64,000 nucleotides of DNA, from NCBI GenBank assembly GCA_016125085.1, contig WGMM01000009.1, forward strand, positions 124,001-188,000, written 5' to 3'. The notes under the pieces were generated by a model, which searched no databases, had not been told where the DNA came from, and saw only the letters and a program-made list of their open reading frames with translations. The stretch's first letter is position 1; every line of letters begins with the position of its first letter. The position numbers and the translations under genes are program-made. The stretch comes from a bacterium. GTDB lineage: Bacteria > Planctomycetota > Planctomycetia > Isosphaerales > Isosphaeraceae. Positions 8,930 through 17,133 of the stretch are shown here, one piece after another.

Positions 8930-9268
8930 CCGAACTCCTTGAATTGGATCGGCCCATATCGGAATCGATACGGACTTTTCCGGAATGAGTGAGACGAAAG
9001 AATGAGGCCGTTTGATTTCCGAAGTTCGCTTGCCGACCAGGATCGGGCAGTCTCTCGGAGATCGGGTGTCACAGTTCGTTTCAAGGAGGCGTCGTCGAAT
9101 GACCCACGCTCATAGCTTCAGTTGATACGCTGGAGCATCGCAAGTCAAGTGAAGGTTTCTTCAATTTTCCCGAGCGTTCGCCACAAGCAGACTTTACGAA
9201 CGCATTCAGGATGATTTCGATTCGCTCCTTTCCCCTGGACACTCGGGGTTCGACTTCCGCAAAGAGAT
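8930..9268. other. Intergenic upstream of the small gene
   Basis: This 339-base gap holds the AAGGAG ribosome site of the small gene and presumably its promoter. It also contains the 3' flank of the lyase gene. I see no further reading frame, structured RNA or repeat in it. Confidence 0.45.
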
Positions 9269-10198
9269 TCAGACCGCTCGCGTGGTCTGCGGAATCAGTC
9301 CGAGTTTTTCCATGCCTTCGGCGATCCGATTCCGGGCGTCGTCGTCCAGGTTGCGCAGCGGCAGGCGGACCGGCCCGCAATCCACACCCTTGAGCGACAT
9401 GACAAATTTCGAAGCCGGGAGATAGCCGTGCGAAGCCAGCAGGTTGACCATCGCGACACTCGTCGTCTGATCGGCCCGGGCCAGCACATGGTCGCCCCGG
9501 TCGAATGCGCTCATGATCCGCAAATACAATGGAGCAGCGATGTTATAGCTCGAGCCGACCGCGCCTTTGACGCCGGCCGCATAACCGAACAGGAAGGCTT
9601 CGTCGCATCCGAAGAGAACATCGAGACTGCTGCTGGAGAATGTCATGCATTCCACCAGAACGGTCATGTCGGGGTTCGAGAGCTTCAGGCCAGCGAAGTT
9701 CGGGATCGTATCCATGCAAAGGGTGAGAATTTCGCCCATCGGCAGCCGGATTCCCGTCATCGCAGGAATGTCGTAATAGTAAGTGGGCAGCTCGGGTGCA
9801 TAGCTCGCGACATCGCGGAGCCACGCGGCGACTTCCGCAGGCCGGGGCGGTTTGAAGAAGGAAGGGGCCATCGCACCCATCGCGACGACGTTTTCCAGAT
9901 TGCCAGCCTGTTTCGCGAGTTCGCGACTGTCCGGGAGGTTTTGGCTGCCCACGTGCACGATCAGCTTCAGGCGAGAGCCAGTGAGGGCTTCGGACCATCG
10001 CTCAGCCAGCCGCAGCCGTTCGTCGACCGAGAGACTGTGGCATTCACCCGTCGTGCCGCCGATGAAAACGCCGCTGACACCGTCCTGGTCAAGAATTTCG
10101 GCCTGCCTGTCGATCGCGGCCAGGTTCAGGTCGCCATGCACCGTGAACGGTGTATGCGGCGCAGCGATCAGGCCCGTCAGTTTCTGGTGCGAAATCAT
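9269..10198 (-). CDS. DapA/NanA-family aldolase (N-acetylneuraminate lyase-like)
   Basis: This is a class I TIM-barrel lyase of the dihydrodipicolinate synthase superfamily. The substrate carboxylate loop GGTTGE is at residues 47-52, the catalytic tyrosine lies in TYYYDIPAMTG (about 139-149) and the Schiff-base lysine in GLKLSN (about 170-175). The YYDIPAMTG form is closer to N-acetylneuraminate lyases than to DapA, which usually has YNVP. It may therefore split sialic acid or another 2-keto-3-deoxy acid to pyruvate and an aldehyde. At 309 residues it is normal in length. No sugar transporter or kinase is adjacent, so the substrate cannot be fixed from context. Confidence 0.85.
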   Translation of the reverse strand: MISHQKLTGLIAAPHTPFTVHGDLNLAAIDRQAEILDQDGVSGVFIGGTTGECHSLSVDERLRLAERWSEALTGSRLKLIVHVGSQNLPDSRELAKQAGNLENVVAMGAMAPSFFKPPRPAEVAAWLRDVASYAPELPTYYYDIPAMTGIRLPMGEILTLCMDTIPNFAGLKLSNPDMTVLVECMTFSSSSLDVLFGCDEAFLFGYAAGVKGAVGSSYNIAAPLYLRIMSAFDRGDHVLARADQTTSVAMVNLLASHGYLPASKFVMSLKGVDCGPVRLPLRNLDDDARNRIAEGMEKLGLIPQTTRAV

Positions 10199-10411
10199 GG
10201 TGGTCGATACCGTAGGTGAATGTGCGGTGATTTCTGTCCAAACGTCCCGAACTTACCGGCGTTTCCTCTCTTTACGAATCTAACTCCGATTCGGCGGGGA
10301 ATCCAATCGGAGGTTTCGAGAAATTCCGAAGAATCGGCGAAAAATAAGTACGATCGACAAACTCGCCTGGTGAGGACACGTGGCCCGAGCGATAGCTGAT
10401 TTCCCGGTTTC

Positions 10412-10478
10412 CGAATACGAAAAGATCCGGATTTCGCCTTGCCGAATACGGAAGTTTGGGCCCTTGACTTCGTATTCG
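10412..10478. repeat. Three CGAATACG elements around the redoxin promoter
   Basis: CGAATACGAA at 10412-10421, CGAATACG at 10443-10450 and the inverse TTCGTATTCG at 10469-10478 form two direct copies and one inverted copy. The inverted copy falls within the spacer of the candidate promoter, where a bound regulator would block or recruit RNA polymerase. Confidence 0.4.
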
Positions 10479-10490
10479 ACGCCCTATAAC
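10464..10490 (+). promoter_or_regulatory. Candidate sigma-70 promoter for the redoxin gene
   Basis: TTGACT at 10464-10469 and TATAAC at 10485-10490 resemble -35 and -10 boxes. The 15-base spacer is short (16 if the -10 is read as ATAACT). If correct, the transcript has a leader of roughly 225 bases before the ATG at 10722. Confidence 0.4.
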
Positions 10491-10721
10491 TTCAGAGGAG
10501 TGTGTATCGGACAGGATTGCGGACATCGACGCCATCGCCATTTCGGGCGTTCTCGTGTCGGTTCCACCATCGAAATTCCGACCATACAGTCGAACGGCAC
10601 GTTCGGCGTTTGCGGAATCATCGGAATCTCCGATTCCTGATCCGTCCCGGGTCCCACGTCTCTTGTGTCCCGAAATCCCGGGGTTCGTGTTCGGCAGTAT
10701 TCCACCTGTAGGAGTTTCTCC

Positions 10722-11336
10722 ATGCGTAAGATGATCCTCGGTCTGGCTCTGATGGCATTTGCCTCTCCCGCGTTCGCTCAGTCCAAAGTCAAGGTCGGCG
10801 ACAAGGCTCCCGTTTTCTCGGGCATCCCGGCCGTCTCCGCTGAAGGCAAGGCCACCACGCTGAACCTTGGCGACCTCAAGAAGGACGTCGTCGTCGTCGT
10901 CTTCCTGGCCAACCACTGCCCGGCCGTCGTCGCCTACGAAGACCGCATCATCGACTTCGTCAACAAGAACAAGGACAAGTCCGTCGAAGTCGTCGCCATC
11001 TGCTGCACCGATCCTGACTCCAGCTACGGCAAGCAGGACGACCTGAAGATGATCGAAGCCAAGATCAAGGAAAAGGGCTACAACTTCACCTACGGCTTTG
11101 ACGGTGAAGGCGCCAGCGGCAAAGCCTTCGGCGCTGTCGCCACGCCTCACTTCTTCGTTCTCGACAAGGACCGCGAACTGGTCTATGCCGGTGCGCTGGA
11201 CAACGACAATAACGAAGCCAAGGCCAACAAGAACTACGTTCAGGAAGCCGTCGACGCCGCTCTGAAGGGTGGCACGCCCGAAACGACCCTGACCCGCGCC
11301 CGTGGCTGCGGCATCGCCTACAAGAAGGGCGAGTGA
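10722..11336 (+). CDS. Exported redoxin / AhpC-TSA thioredoxin-fold protein
   Basis: The ATG at 10722 has a TAGGAG Shine-Dalgarno seven bases upstream. The 204-residue product has a signal peptide cleaved after AFA (residue 19), then KVGDKAPVFSG typical of redoxins, FLANHCPAV with the peroxidatic-position Cys66, and GAVATPHFFVLDKD with the cis-proline. A C-terminal GCGIAYKK is a conserved tail of this planctomycete-type family. Only one cysteine occupies the usual CxxC site; Cys94-Cys95 are adjacent in VAICCTD. A role in periplasmic thiol or peroxide chemistry is likely. Codon use is markedly restricted (AAG, GTC, GCC, GAC), suggesting high expression. A terminator hairpin follows. Confidence 0.85.
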   Translation: MRKMILGLALMAFASPAFAQSKVKVGDKAPVFSGIPAVSAEGKATTLNLGDLKKDVVVVVFLANHCPAVVAYEDRIIDFVNKNKDKSVEVVAICCTDPDSSYGKQDDLKMIEAKIKEKGYNFTYGFDGEGASGKAFGAVATPHFFVLDKDRELVYAGALDNDNNEAKANKNYVQEAVDAALKGGTPETTLTRARGCGIAYKKGE

Positions 11337-11402
11337 ACCGGTTTTGAGGTCAATCGCAAGATTATTGCCTCAGACGGTTTAAGTCAATCATAGCAGATCA
11401 GG

Positions 11403-11435
11403 ACAAGGCCGTTCTCTGAGAGGGAACGGCCTTGT
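11403..11435 (+). terminator. Hairpin after the redoxin gene
   Basis: Perfect 12-bp stem ACAAGGCCGTTC / GAACGGCCTTGT with a 9-base loop, 67 bases after the stop. The following TCGATTCTCC is a weak U-tract, but size and position fit a terminator. Confidence 0.65.
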
Positions 11436-11512
11436 TCGATTCTCCTGACGTTCGATAATGCCTCTCGGATTCGCCGATGGGAATGCCTGCAACCTTTCGA
11501 GATATCAGCCCC

Positions 11513-12301
11513 ATGTTCCGCCGAACCCGCACCATGATGACTCCGCCGCTTGTGGCCGCGATCTTCGCGATGTCCGGCTGCGGGGTCGAAACGACTCATC
11601 AGATCTCGCCTGCCGCTTCACCGACAGCCAGCTCCAGCTCTAACGCACCAGCCGAAATCAAGAGCAACATCGAGAAGTCCGTCGCGGCTGAATCCGCCAC
11701 GGCCGACACTGAAAAGGAGAAGCCGGCACCGGCTCCTGAAAGTGTCGTCACCGATGCGAAACCCGTCGAACCTAAAGCCCTTGCCGCAGCAAGTCCATCC
11801 GCTGCGCCGGCGGCAGTCGACGGCGTGAAGCTCGTTCCCGCAAAATGGAACGAATACCTCGAATTCGTAAAACCGAAAGACGGCAAGAAGTTTACGCTGG
11901 TTGACGCCTGGGCGACCTGGTGCGCCCCGTGCAAGGAAAACTTCCCCCACGTCGTCGAAATGCACGAAAAATACGGCCCGAAGGGGCTGCAGGTCATCTC
12001 CCTGTCGATGGACGATCTGACGGACGCAAAAGCCGTGAGGGAAGCGACCGAGTTTCTGATTTCCAAGAAAGCCGCCTTCACGAACCTGATCATGAACGAG
12101 TCGCAGGATGTCGCCTTCGACAAACTCGAGATCTCGGCCATCCCCTCGGTGTTCCTGTTCGATGCCCAGGGCAAGGAAGTGCACCGGTTCACTCTCGAAG
12201 ATCCGAACGACCAGTTCACCTACGATCAGGTCGAAAAGGCGATCGAGGCACTTCTGGAAGGCAAGCCGATTCCCAGCTTCAAGAAGTCCCCAGCGAAGTG
12301 A
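11513..12301 (+). CDS. TlpA-like thioredoxin-domain lipoprotein
   Basis: This membrane-anchored thioredoxin-fold protein has the redox motif WCAPCK near residues 136-141 (262 residues from the ATG at 11513). The N-terminus MFRRTRTMMTPPLVAAIFAM is followed by SGCG, a lipobox whose cysteine (residue 23) would be lipidated. Residues about 25-105 are an alanine/serine/proline-rich linker that holds the domain away from the membrane. The thioredoxin domain then includes VISLSMDDL and the cis-proline in ISAIPSVFLFD. It probably reduces or maintains cysteines of exported proteins, for example c-type cytochromes, several of which occur in this window. ATGs at 11477 and 11534 are other possible starts. 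Confidence 0.85.
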   Translation: MFRRTRTMMTPPLVAAIFAMSGCGVETTHQISPAASPTASSSSNAPAEIKSNIEKSVAAESATADTEKEKPAPAPESVVTDAKPVEPKALAAASPSAAPAAVDGVKLVPAKWNEYLEFVKPKDGKKFTLVDAWATWCAPCKENFPHVVEMHEKYGPKGLQVISLSMDDLTDAKAVREATEFLISKKAAFTNLIMNESQDVAFDKLEISAIPSVFLFDAQGKEVHRFTLEDPNDQFTYDQVEKAIEALLEGKPIPSFKKSPAK

Positions 12302-12575
12302 TCTTGCAGGGAACGGAATCTCCACGAATTCAGTGACTTCGATGCATCGGCGAGAGAAGCACTTGCCGATGCAGCGTTACATGTGCAAGTGAAACGGAGT
12401 CATCGATTTCAGACCATCATGCCTGCGTGATTGCGTGCGTGGCTTTTGGCTTAGCATCGATTCCGCTAGAACAGGGCTTGAAGGAAACCGGTTTACGGCC
12501 CATGATTGAAGTCATCGTCCGGAATCCGTGCCTCGGACGCGATCGGATTCGCTCCGCAATATAGACCTGGACGCC

Positions 12576-13844
12576 ATGCCCGACACCTTCCTCGGATGGC
12601 TCGTCGTCATCGAAACCTGGCTGGTACTCGTCTGGGCGTTTCGCCATCTGGCCATTTCGGTCGTCTTCTGGCGTACGCCCTGGCTCGATTTGCGCTCGCC
12701 CCGATTTCTCCCGGTCGAGGGGGAAGCCCCGGCCAAAGTGTCGATACTTCTGCCGTGTAAGGATGAGCAGGAGAACGTAGCGTCATGCGCCTCGGACCTG
12801 CTCGCGCAGAATTATCCGGATTTCGAAGTCATCATCATTGACGACCGCAGTTCCGACGGTACTGGCGAAGCCGCGCGAAAAGTGGCGGATGCGGATTCAA
12901 GAGTCAAGGTCCTGCATCTGACGGATCGCCCGTCTGGCTGGACGGGCAAAACCTACGCTTTGACGAAGGGCATGGAACTGGCGACCGGCCAATGGCTACT
13001 TTTCGTGGACGCGGACACACGCCACCATCCGGATTGCCTTTCCATCTGCATGGCCTGGGCTCAGCGGCGACAGGCTGCCATGGTCAGCCTTCTGCCGAAA
13101 ATGCGCTGCGAATCTTTCTGGGAACGGGTCAATCAGCCGCTGTGCGGCATTGTGCTGATGCGATCCTTCCCGCCCGAACTCGTCAATGCCGACTGGTCGG
13201 GCATGGCCTTCGCCAATGGTCAGTACATACTTGTCGATCGGTCCGTGTACGAGACCACAGGCGGGCATGCGTCCGTTCGCGACAAGTTCGTCGAGGACAT
13301 TTATCTCGCCCGCGAGGTGAAGCTTCGTCTCAAACGACGCGTTCTCACGGCAGTGTCGCCAGAAATCTGTTCCACACGGATGTACAACGACTTGCGTTCC
13401 CAGATTCAGGGCTGGGCCCGGATTTATTACGACGCGTGGCGGAGAAACGTGGTCACGGCTCTCTGGAAAATCGCCGAGCCGCTCATTTTTACCCAACCGG
13501 CGTACGTCATGCCGTTCGTGGCGCTGGGCTTCATGGCATTCGGTTCGCAAAGCCAACTGGCCTTGCGACTGCTTGGGCTATCGCTTCTGCACAACGTGCT
13601 GATGTTCACAGTGATCGCCCGCATGTATCGCTTCAACCAGGCCCGTTGGCAGGATGCGCTCTGGTATCCTCTCTCAGGGGTGATTTCCGACTGGATCTAT
13701 CTGCAGGTCATACGGATGTGCCTGACTGGCCAGGTTACCTGGCGGGGTACCACTTACGCCACGACGAAAGGCCCGAACGGTGGTTCGCTGTCAGATCCGC
13801 ACCTCCACGGTGCGAATGTCGGGCAGCATGAAGCGGCCGTTTGA
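12576..13844 (+). CDS. Membrane glycosyltransferase, family 2
   Basis: The chosen ATG at 12576 gives MPDTFLGWLVVIETWLVLVW, an N-terminal membrane helix. A GT-A domain follows with VSILLPCKDEQENVASC, EVIIIDDRSSDGTG and LLFVDADT (the DxD metal site), then FVEDIYLAREVKLR and a QxxxW-like GWARIYYDAW. Two or three hydrophobic helices close the 422-residue protein. The order of parts, and the GWTGKTYALTKG block, resemble HpnB- and CruC-like transferases that work on lipid or carotenoid acceptors. The acceptor here is not known. The gene lies upstream of two unknown genes and a second glycosyltransferase on the same strand. Confidence 0.85.
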   Translation: MPDTFLGWLVVIETWLVLVWAFRHLAISVVFWRTPWLDLRSPRFLPVEGEAPAKVSILLPCKDEQENVASCASDLLAQNYPDFEVIIIDDRSSDGTGEAARKVADADSRVKVLHLTDRPSGWTGKTYALTKGMELATGQWLLFVDADTRHHPDCLSICMAWAQRRQAAMVSLLPKMRCESFWERVNQPLCGIVLMRSFPPELVNADWSGMAFANGQYILVDRSVYETTGGHASVRDKFVEDIYLAREVKLRLKRRVLTAVSPEICSTRMYNDLRSQIQGWARIYYDAWRRNVVTALWKIAEPLIFTQPAYVMPFVALGFMAFGSQSQLALRLLGLSLLHNVLMFTVIARMYRFNQARWQDALWYPLSGVISDWIYLQVIRMCLTGQVTWRGTTYATTKGPNGGSLSDPHLHGANVGQHEAAV

Positions 13845-13970
13845 GATCCGCCCTTTTCGAAGCTTGCCGCGGTGACGATAATGTAGTTGTCGCCATCGGA
13901 GTTCGCTCCTGCACAATCAGGCGGATTGCGTAGAAGCTACGGATATACCGCAATCGGACGAGACGCTGCC

Positions 13971-14216
13971 ATGACGGACACGACCGGAAAGCGTAAGCTC
14001 AGAATTCTCAAAACCGGCCATGGTGACTTGTGCCTGGCCGAATGGGAACTCGTTGACGGCAATTCCGTCACGAACGCACGAGCCATTTTCGAAGAAAATT
14101 TCACCAGCGGGCGTCTTGCGTTTCGACTTGACGGACCTGGCCGATCGACCATGATTCGTTCATTCGACGAAACGGCTCCGGAAATTCTGATCGTACCGGC
14201 GATTCAGGGTGGTTGA
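13971..14216 (+). CDS. Small conserved-type protein, unknown
   Basis: The 81-residue product from the ATG at 13971 begins MTDTTGKRKLRILKTGHGDL and continues LAEWELVDGNSVTNARAIFEENF, ending with DETAPEILIVPAIQGG. It is a single small alpha/beta domain without signal peptide, cysteines or membrane segment. The pattern (a short basic strand, an acidic W segment, then a 'FDETAPEILIVPAIQGG' tail) suggests a defined fold rather than a chance frame. The gene lies between the membrane glycosyltransferase and the 298-residue unknown, all co-directional. I cannot assign a function. Confidence 0.6.
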   Translation: MTDTTGKRKLRILKTGHGDLCLAEWELVDGNSVTNARAIFEENFTSGRLAFRLDGPGRSTMIRSFDETAPEILIVPAIQGG

Positions 14217-14276
14217 TGGTTTCCTCGTATCGGAACCGATGACTCTCCCACCGGAACTCCATCGACTTGCGTGCCC

Positions 14277-15173
14277 ATGATCCGCACCGGTTATCTTCGC
14301 TGGGAAATCGACGCTCAGGATGTCCGCTGCCCACAGGATCCGGCCGCGCGTGAAGTGCGTCTGCTCGCCCGCCCCACTTTTCGGCGAATTCGCGTCAAAC
14401 ACAAAACCGCTGGCAACCTGGCCGATCGCTTCGCCCAGGGCGAAATTTCCTATGCCGAATATCGCGAGTCGCTCGAAGAAGGTGAAGATGCGGACGAACT
14501 GGTCGCTGCCCAGAAGCCGCCACCCGATTCGCTGATCACGATCGATGATGTCGGCCCGCACGTGTTCCGGTATTCGGAAGCCGACCGTGTTCGCTTGATC
14601 CGATTCTGGATGGACAAGCTCCAGCGCGAAGTCGAGTCATTCTCTCACGAGGTCGTGCGGGCAGGGGCCCGGCATTCGGTTCTCGTGGCCAGAACGCCAG
14701 CCCTGAGAACCGGTTACGCGCACATGGTCGCCCATGAGACGATGCGCGTGATCGAAGGGCGGAGCACCCCGGCACCCACGGACGAAACCGAGCCGATGAG
14801 CATCGATCTCTCCGTACAGGCCGAGGGCATTCCTGAACTGGTCGCTGCCGAGCTTGTCAAGGACATCGTCACGAGGGAAGAGTTTCACGAGTTCAGCACT
14901 TACGACCGTCTTACGGTCGCGCATGGCGAGTATCTGTATCGCGTTCCACGCAAAAGCCATGGGCTGATCGAAGTCTGGAACGCGAAAACGCTCAACCAGG
15001 TATGCCGGTTGTGCGTCGTTTTCGAAGATCCCGGGATGCCGCCTTCCGACGAAGTCGTCATGAAGTATCTGCTGGTGAAGCATCAGCCCGACCTGATCTG
15101 GAAAATCGGCATTCGTTTCCCCTCGACTTCGGCGCGGTTCGATGCCCCACCGCCGAAACGCTGGAATCGCTGA
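14277..15173 (+). CDS. Conserved hypothetical cytoplasmic protein
   Basis: The 298-residue protein has no signal peptide and no membrane helix. It starts MIRTGYLRWEIDAQDVRCPQ. A charged helix around 50-80 (FAQGEISYAEYRESLEEGED) is followed by a globular region containing SVLVARTPALRTGYAHMVAHE and VAAELVKDIVTREEFHEF. The C-terminal half has CRLCVVFEDPGMPPSDEVVMKYL. A GTG at 14271 is an alternative start. I do not recognise the family and see no catalytic triad, P-loop or metal site. The neighbours on both sides are glycosyltransferases, but nothing in the protein itself links it to sugar chemistry. Confidence 0.7.
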   Translation: MIRTGYLRWEIDAQDVRCPQDPAAREVRLLARPTFRRIRVKHKTAGNLADRFAQGEISYAEYRESLEEGEDADELVAAQKPPPDSLITIDDVGPHVFRYSEADRVRLIRFWMDKLQREVESFSHEVVRAGARHSVLVARTPALRTGYAHMVAHETMRVIEGRSTPAPTDETEPMSIDLSVQAEGIPELVAAELVKDIVTREEFHEFSTYDRLTVAHGEYLYRVPRKSHGLIEVWNAKTLNQVCRLCVVFEDPGMPPSDEVVMKYLLVKHQPDLIWKIGIRFPSTSARFDAPPPKRWNR

Positions 15174-15289
15174 TCACAAGTGCGACGCCCGGCGTGTGGC
15201 TTTGTTATCATGATGCGCGTGGCTTGAAGACCAGATGCTCCCGCGACAGTGCATGCAACGAACCACCGGGATTACGGCTGACACCCTCA

Positions 15290-16132
15290 ATGGAACCTTC
15301 GTCGGACCACCAGAAGCGATGGCGAGTCGCCGTTGCCATTCCCTGCTTCAATGAAGCACCCGCGTTACCGCAAGTTTTCGCCGATTGGCGCAAAGCCTTG
15401 CCCGAGGCCGACCTGATCCTGTTCGACAATAATTCGACGGACGGTTCGGCGCAAGTGGCCCGGGATCATGGCGTGAGGGTCGTTCCTGTCAGCCGCCAGG
15501 GCAAGGGGTATGTGGTTCGCGCCATGTTCGCCGAACTAGGAGACCGGGACGCGGTCGTCATGGCTGACGGTGACGGCACCTACCCTGCGGCTGAAGCTCC
15601 CGGGCTGCTCGAACCGGTCCTCGCCGGTCAGGCGGATATGGCCGTAGGAGCCCGAGTGCCTGACGCTTCCCTGGGCGCCATGAGCCCGGTGCGAAGTCTC
15701 GGCAATGTTCTGCTCAGGCTTGCGTTCTTCGTGCTGATGGGAATTTCGGGCGGTGATCTTCTTTCCGGTTATCGCGTTTTCGGGCCCCGCTTTCTTCGAT
15801 CGGTCCGTCTGAAGTCGAACGGATTCGAAATCGAGACCGAGCTGGCGTGCCGATCGCTCGCCGGTGGCTTTCGTGTCTTCGAAAAGCCCGTTCCGTATTT
15901 GCCCAGAGCCGCGGGAACTGCATCCAAACTGAATGCCGTGCGTGACGGGCTTCGGATTCTCAAGATGATGATTCGTCAGAGCTTGAGGCTGAAGCCCTGG
16001 CGTCTGGGCGGGGCGCTTGTCGCGACGCTGATTCTGCTCGCCTGGGTTTCCGGCTCCGGGCTTCTCTGGCTCACGGCCGGCACACTTCTGGGGGCGATCC
16101 TGGCCCTGACGCGGCCGCAACGTGAAGTTTGA
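15290..16132 (+). CDS. Dolichyl-phosphate-mannose-type glycosyltransferase (GT2)
   Basis: From the ATG at 15290 the protein is 280 residues. It opens with RVAVAIPCFNEAPALPQVF and LILFDNNSTDGSA, then VMADGDGTYP as the metal-binding DxD region, and GISGGDLLSGYRVFGPRFL and NGFEIETELACRS typical of the DPM1/GtrB group. A C-terminal pair of hydrophobic segments (about 230-270) would anchor it in the membrane. Such enzymes load a sugar onto a polyprenyl-phosphate carrier. Which sugar is unknown. The frame extends upstream to 15002, but that part overlaps the previous gene and has no transferase character. Confidence 0.85.
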   Translation: MEPSSDHQKRWRVAVAIPCFNEAPALPQVFADWRKALPEADLILFDNNSTDGSAQVARDHGVRVVPVSRQGKGYVVRAMFAELGDRDAVVMADGDGTYPAAEAPGLLEPVLAGQADMAVGARVPDASLGAMSPVRSLGNVLLRLAFFVLMGISGGDLLSGYRVFGPRFLRSVRLKSNGFEIETELACRSLAGGFRVFEKPVPYLPRAAGTASKLNAVRDGLRILKMMIRQSLRLKPWRLGGALVATLILLAWVSGSGLLWLTAGTLLGAILALTRPQREV

Positions 16133-16287
16133 ATACGTAGAGTCGTTCGCGCGTTTCGAACGATCCGCCCATCTGATCTTGTTGAGCGCTTCGTGAAGCA
16201 TATACTTTCAGTAAGTTCCGAAAGGACGGAACGAACCGGGAGACGTGCCATCTTGCGTAGCCCGGGCTTCAGGACTCTCTGGATCGC

Positions 16288-17133
16288 ATGTTCGCCATGA
16301 GTGCTCGCCTGAATATCGGTCTGGTCAGCTACCTGAACGCCAGGCCGCTCTACTTCGGCCTTCATAAGCGTTTTCCGGAGGCCCGGCTCGAGGCGGATCT
16401 GCCCAGCCGCCTGGCCTCTCGGATGGCCGCTGGCGAACTCGATCTGGCCATGATCCCCTCGGTCGAATTCCTTCGGGGCGTCGGCTTACATGGCTATTTC
16501 GCGCTGCCTGGTGCCGCGATATCGACCCGCTCTGCCGTGCGGAGCGTGAAGTTGCTTTCGAACGTGCCGTTACGCGACATCCGCCGACTCGCTCTGGACG
16601 AAGGCTCGCGTACAAGCCAGGCATTGTGCCGGATCTGGCTCGATGGTGTTCACAAGGTGCGTCCCGAGTCGCTCGAGGAACTTCCAATCGGCGTTCCGCC
16701 TGAGGAATCGACTGCGGATGCCGTTCTGGTGATCGGCGATCGTGCGATGCGTATCGACGAATCGCGTTATCATGAGGTTGTGGATCTGGGCGAGGCGTGG
16801 AATCGCTGGACGGGCCTGCCGTTCGTGTTCGCAGTGTGGGCCGCTCGGCCCCGTGCTGGAATCGACTGGGACGCCCTGGCCAAAGCCCTCTGCGAGTGCC
16901 GCGACGATGGCCTGCGGCACGCAAGCGAAATCGCGGCGGAACATGCGTCACGGTTGGGCCTCACGTACGATGAATGTCTGAGCTATCTCACCAAGAATCT
17001 GAACTATTTCCTCGGCGAGCCGGAATTGGCCGGCCTGAAGCTGTTCGCAGCGAAGGCCGAAGCTCTGGGCCTTGTGCCTGAAAGGTGCGACGTTGTCCTC
17101 CACCGTTCGAGAGATCTTGCGTGCCGCGACTGA
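16288..17133 (+). CDS. mqnA: Chorismate dehydratase (futalosine pathway)
   Basis: MqnA dehydrates chorismate to 3-enolpyruvylbenzoate, the first committed step of the futalosine route to menaquinone. The product is 281 residues with LNIGLVSYLNARPLYFGL at the start, LPSRLASRMAAGELDLAMIPSVEF in the first lobe and FVFAVWAARPRAG later, all characteristic of this periplasmic-binding-protein-like fold. ATG 16288 is used; a second ATG lies nine bases on. The gene overlaps mqnC by 41 bases, so the two are one transcription unit. mqnB and mqnD are not in the window. Confidence 0.92.
   Translation: MFAMSARLNIGLVSYLNARPLYFGLHKRFPEARLEADLPSRLASRMAAGELDLAMIPSVEFLRGVGLHGYFALPGAAISTRSAVRSVKLLSNVPLRDIRRLALDEGSRTSQALCRIWLDGVHKVRPESLEELPIGVPPEESTADAVLVIGDRAMRIDESRYHEVVDLGEAWNRWTGLPFVFAVWAARPRAGIDWDALAKALCECRDDGLRHASEIAAEHASRLGLTYDECLSYLTKNLNYFLGEPELAGLKLFAAKAEALGLVPERCDVVLHRSRDLACRD

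Larger units (their letters stand above)
10199..10721. other. Long divergent intergenic with redoxin leader
   Basis: The 523 bases separate the minus-strand lyase from the plus-strand redoxin. They contain CGAATACG repeats, a sigma-70-like promoter and then about 230 bases of untranslated leader. A bulged hairpin at 10613-10644 (CGGAATCA..GGAATC / GATTCC..TGATCCG) lies in the leader. No convincing reading frame occupies it. Confidence 0.5.

Noticed and set aside
12343..12373. Hairpin TGCATCGGC / GCCGATGCA after the TlpA-like gene as a terminator
   Set aside because: The 9-bp stem has a 13-base loop and no T-tract on either side, so I do not call it.
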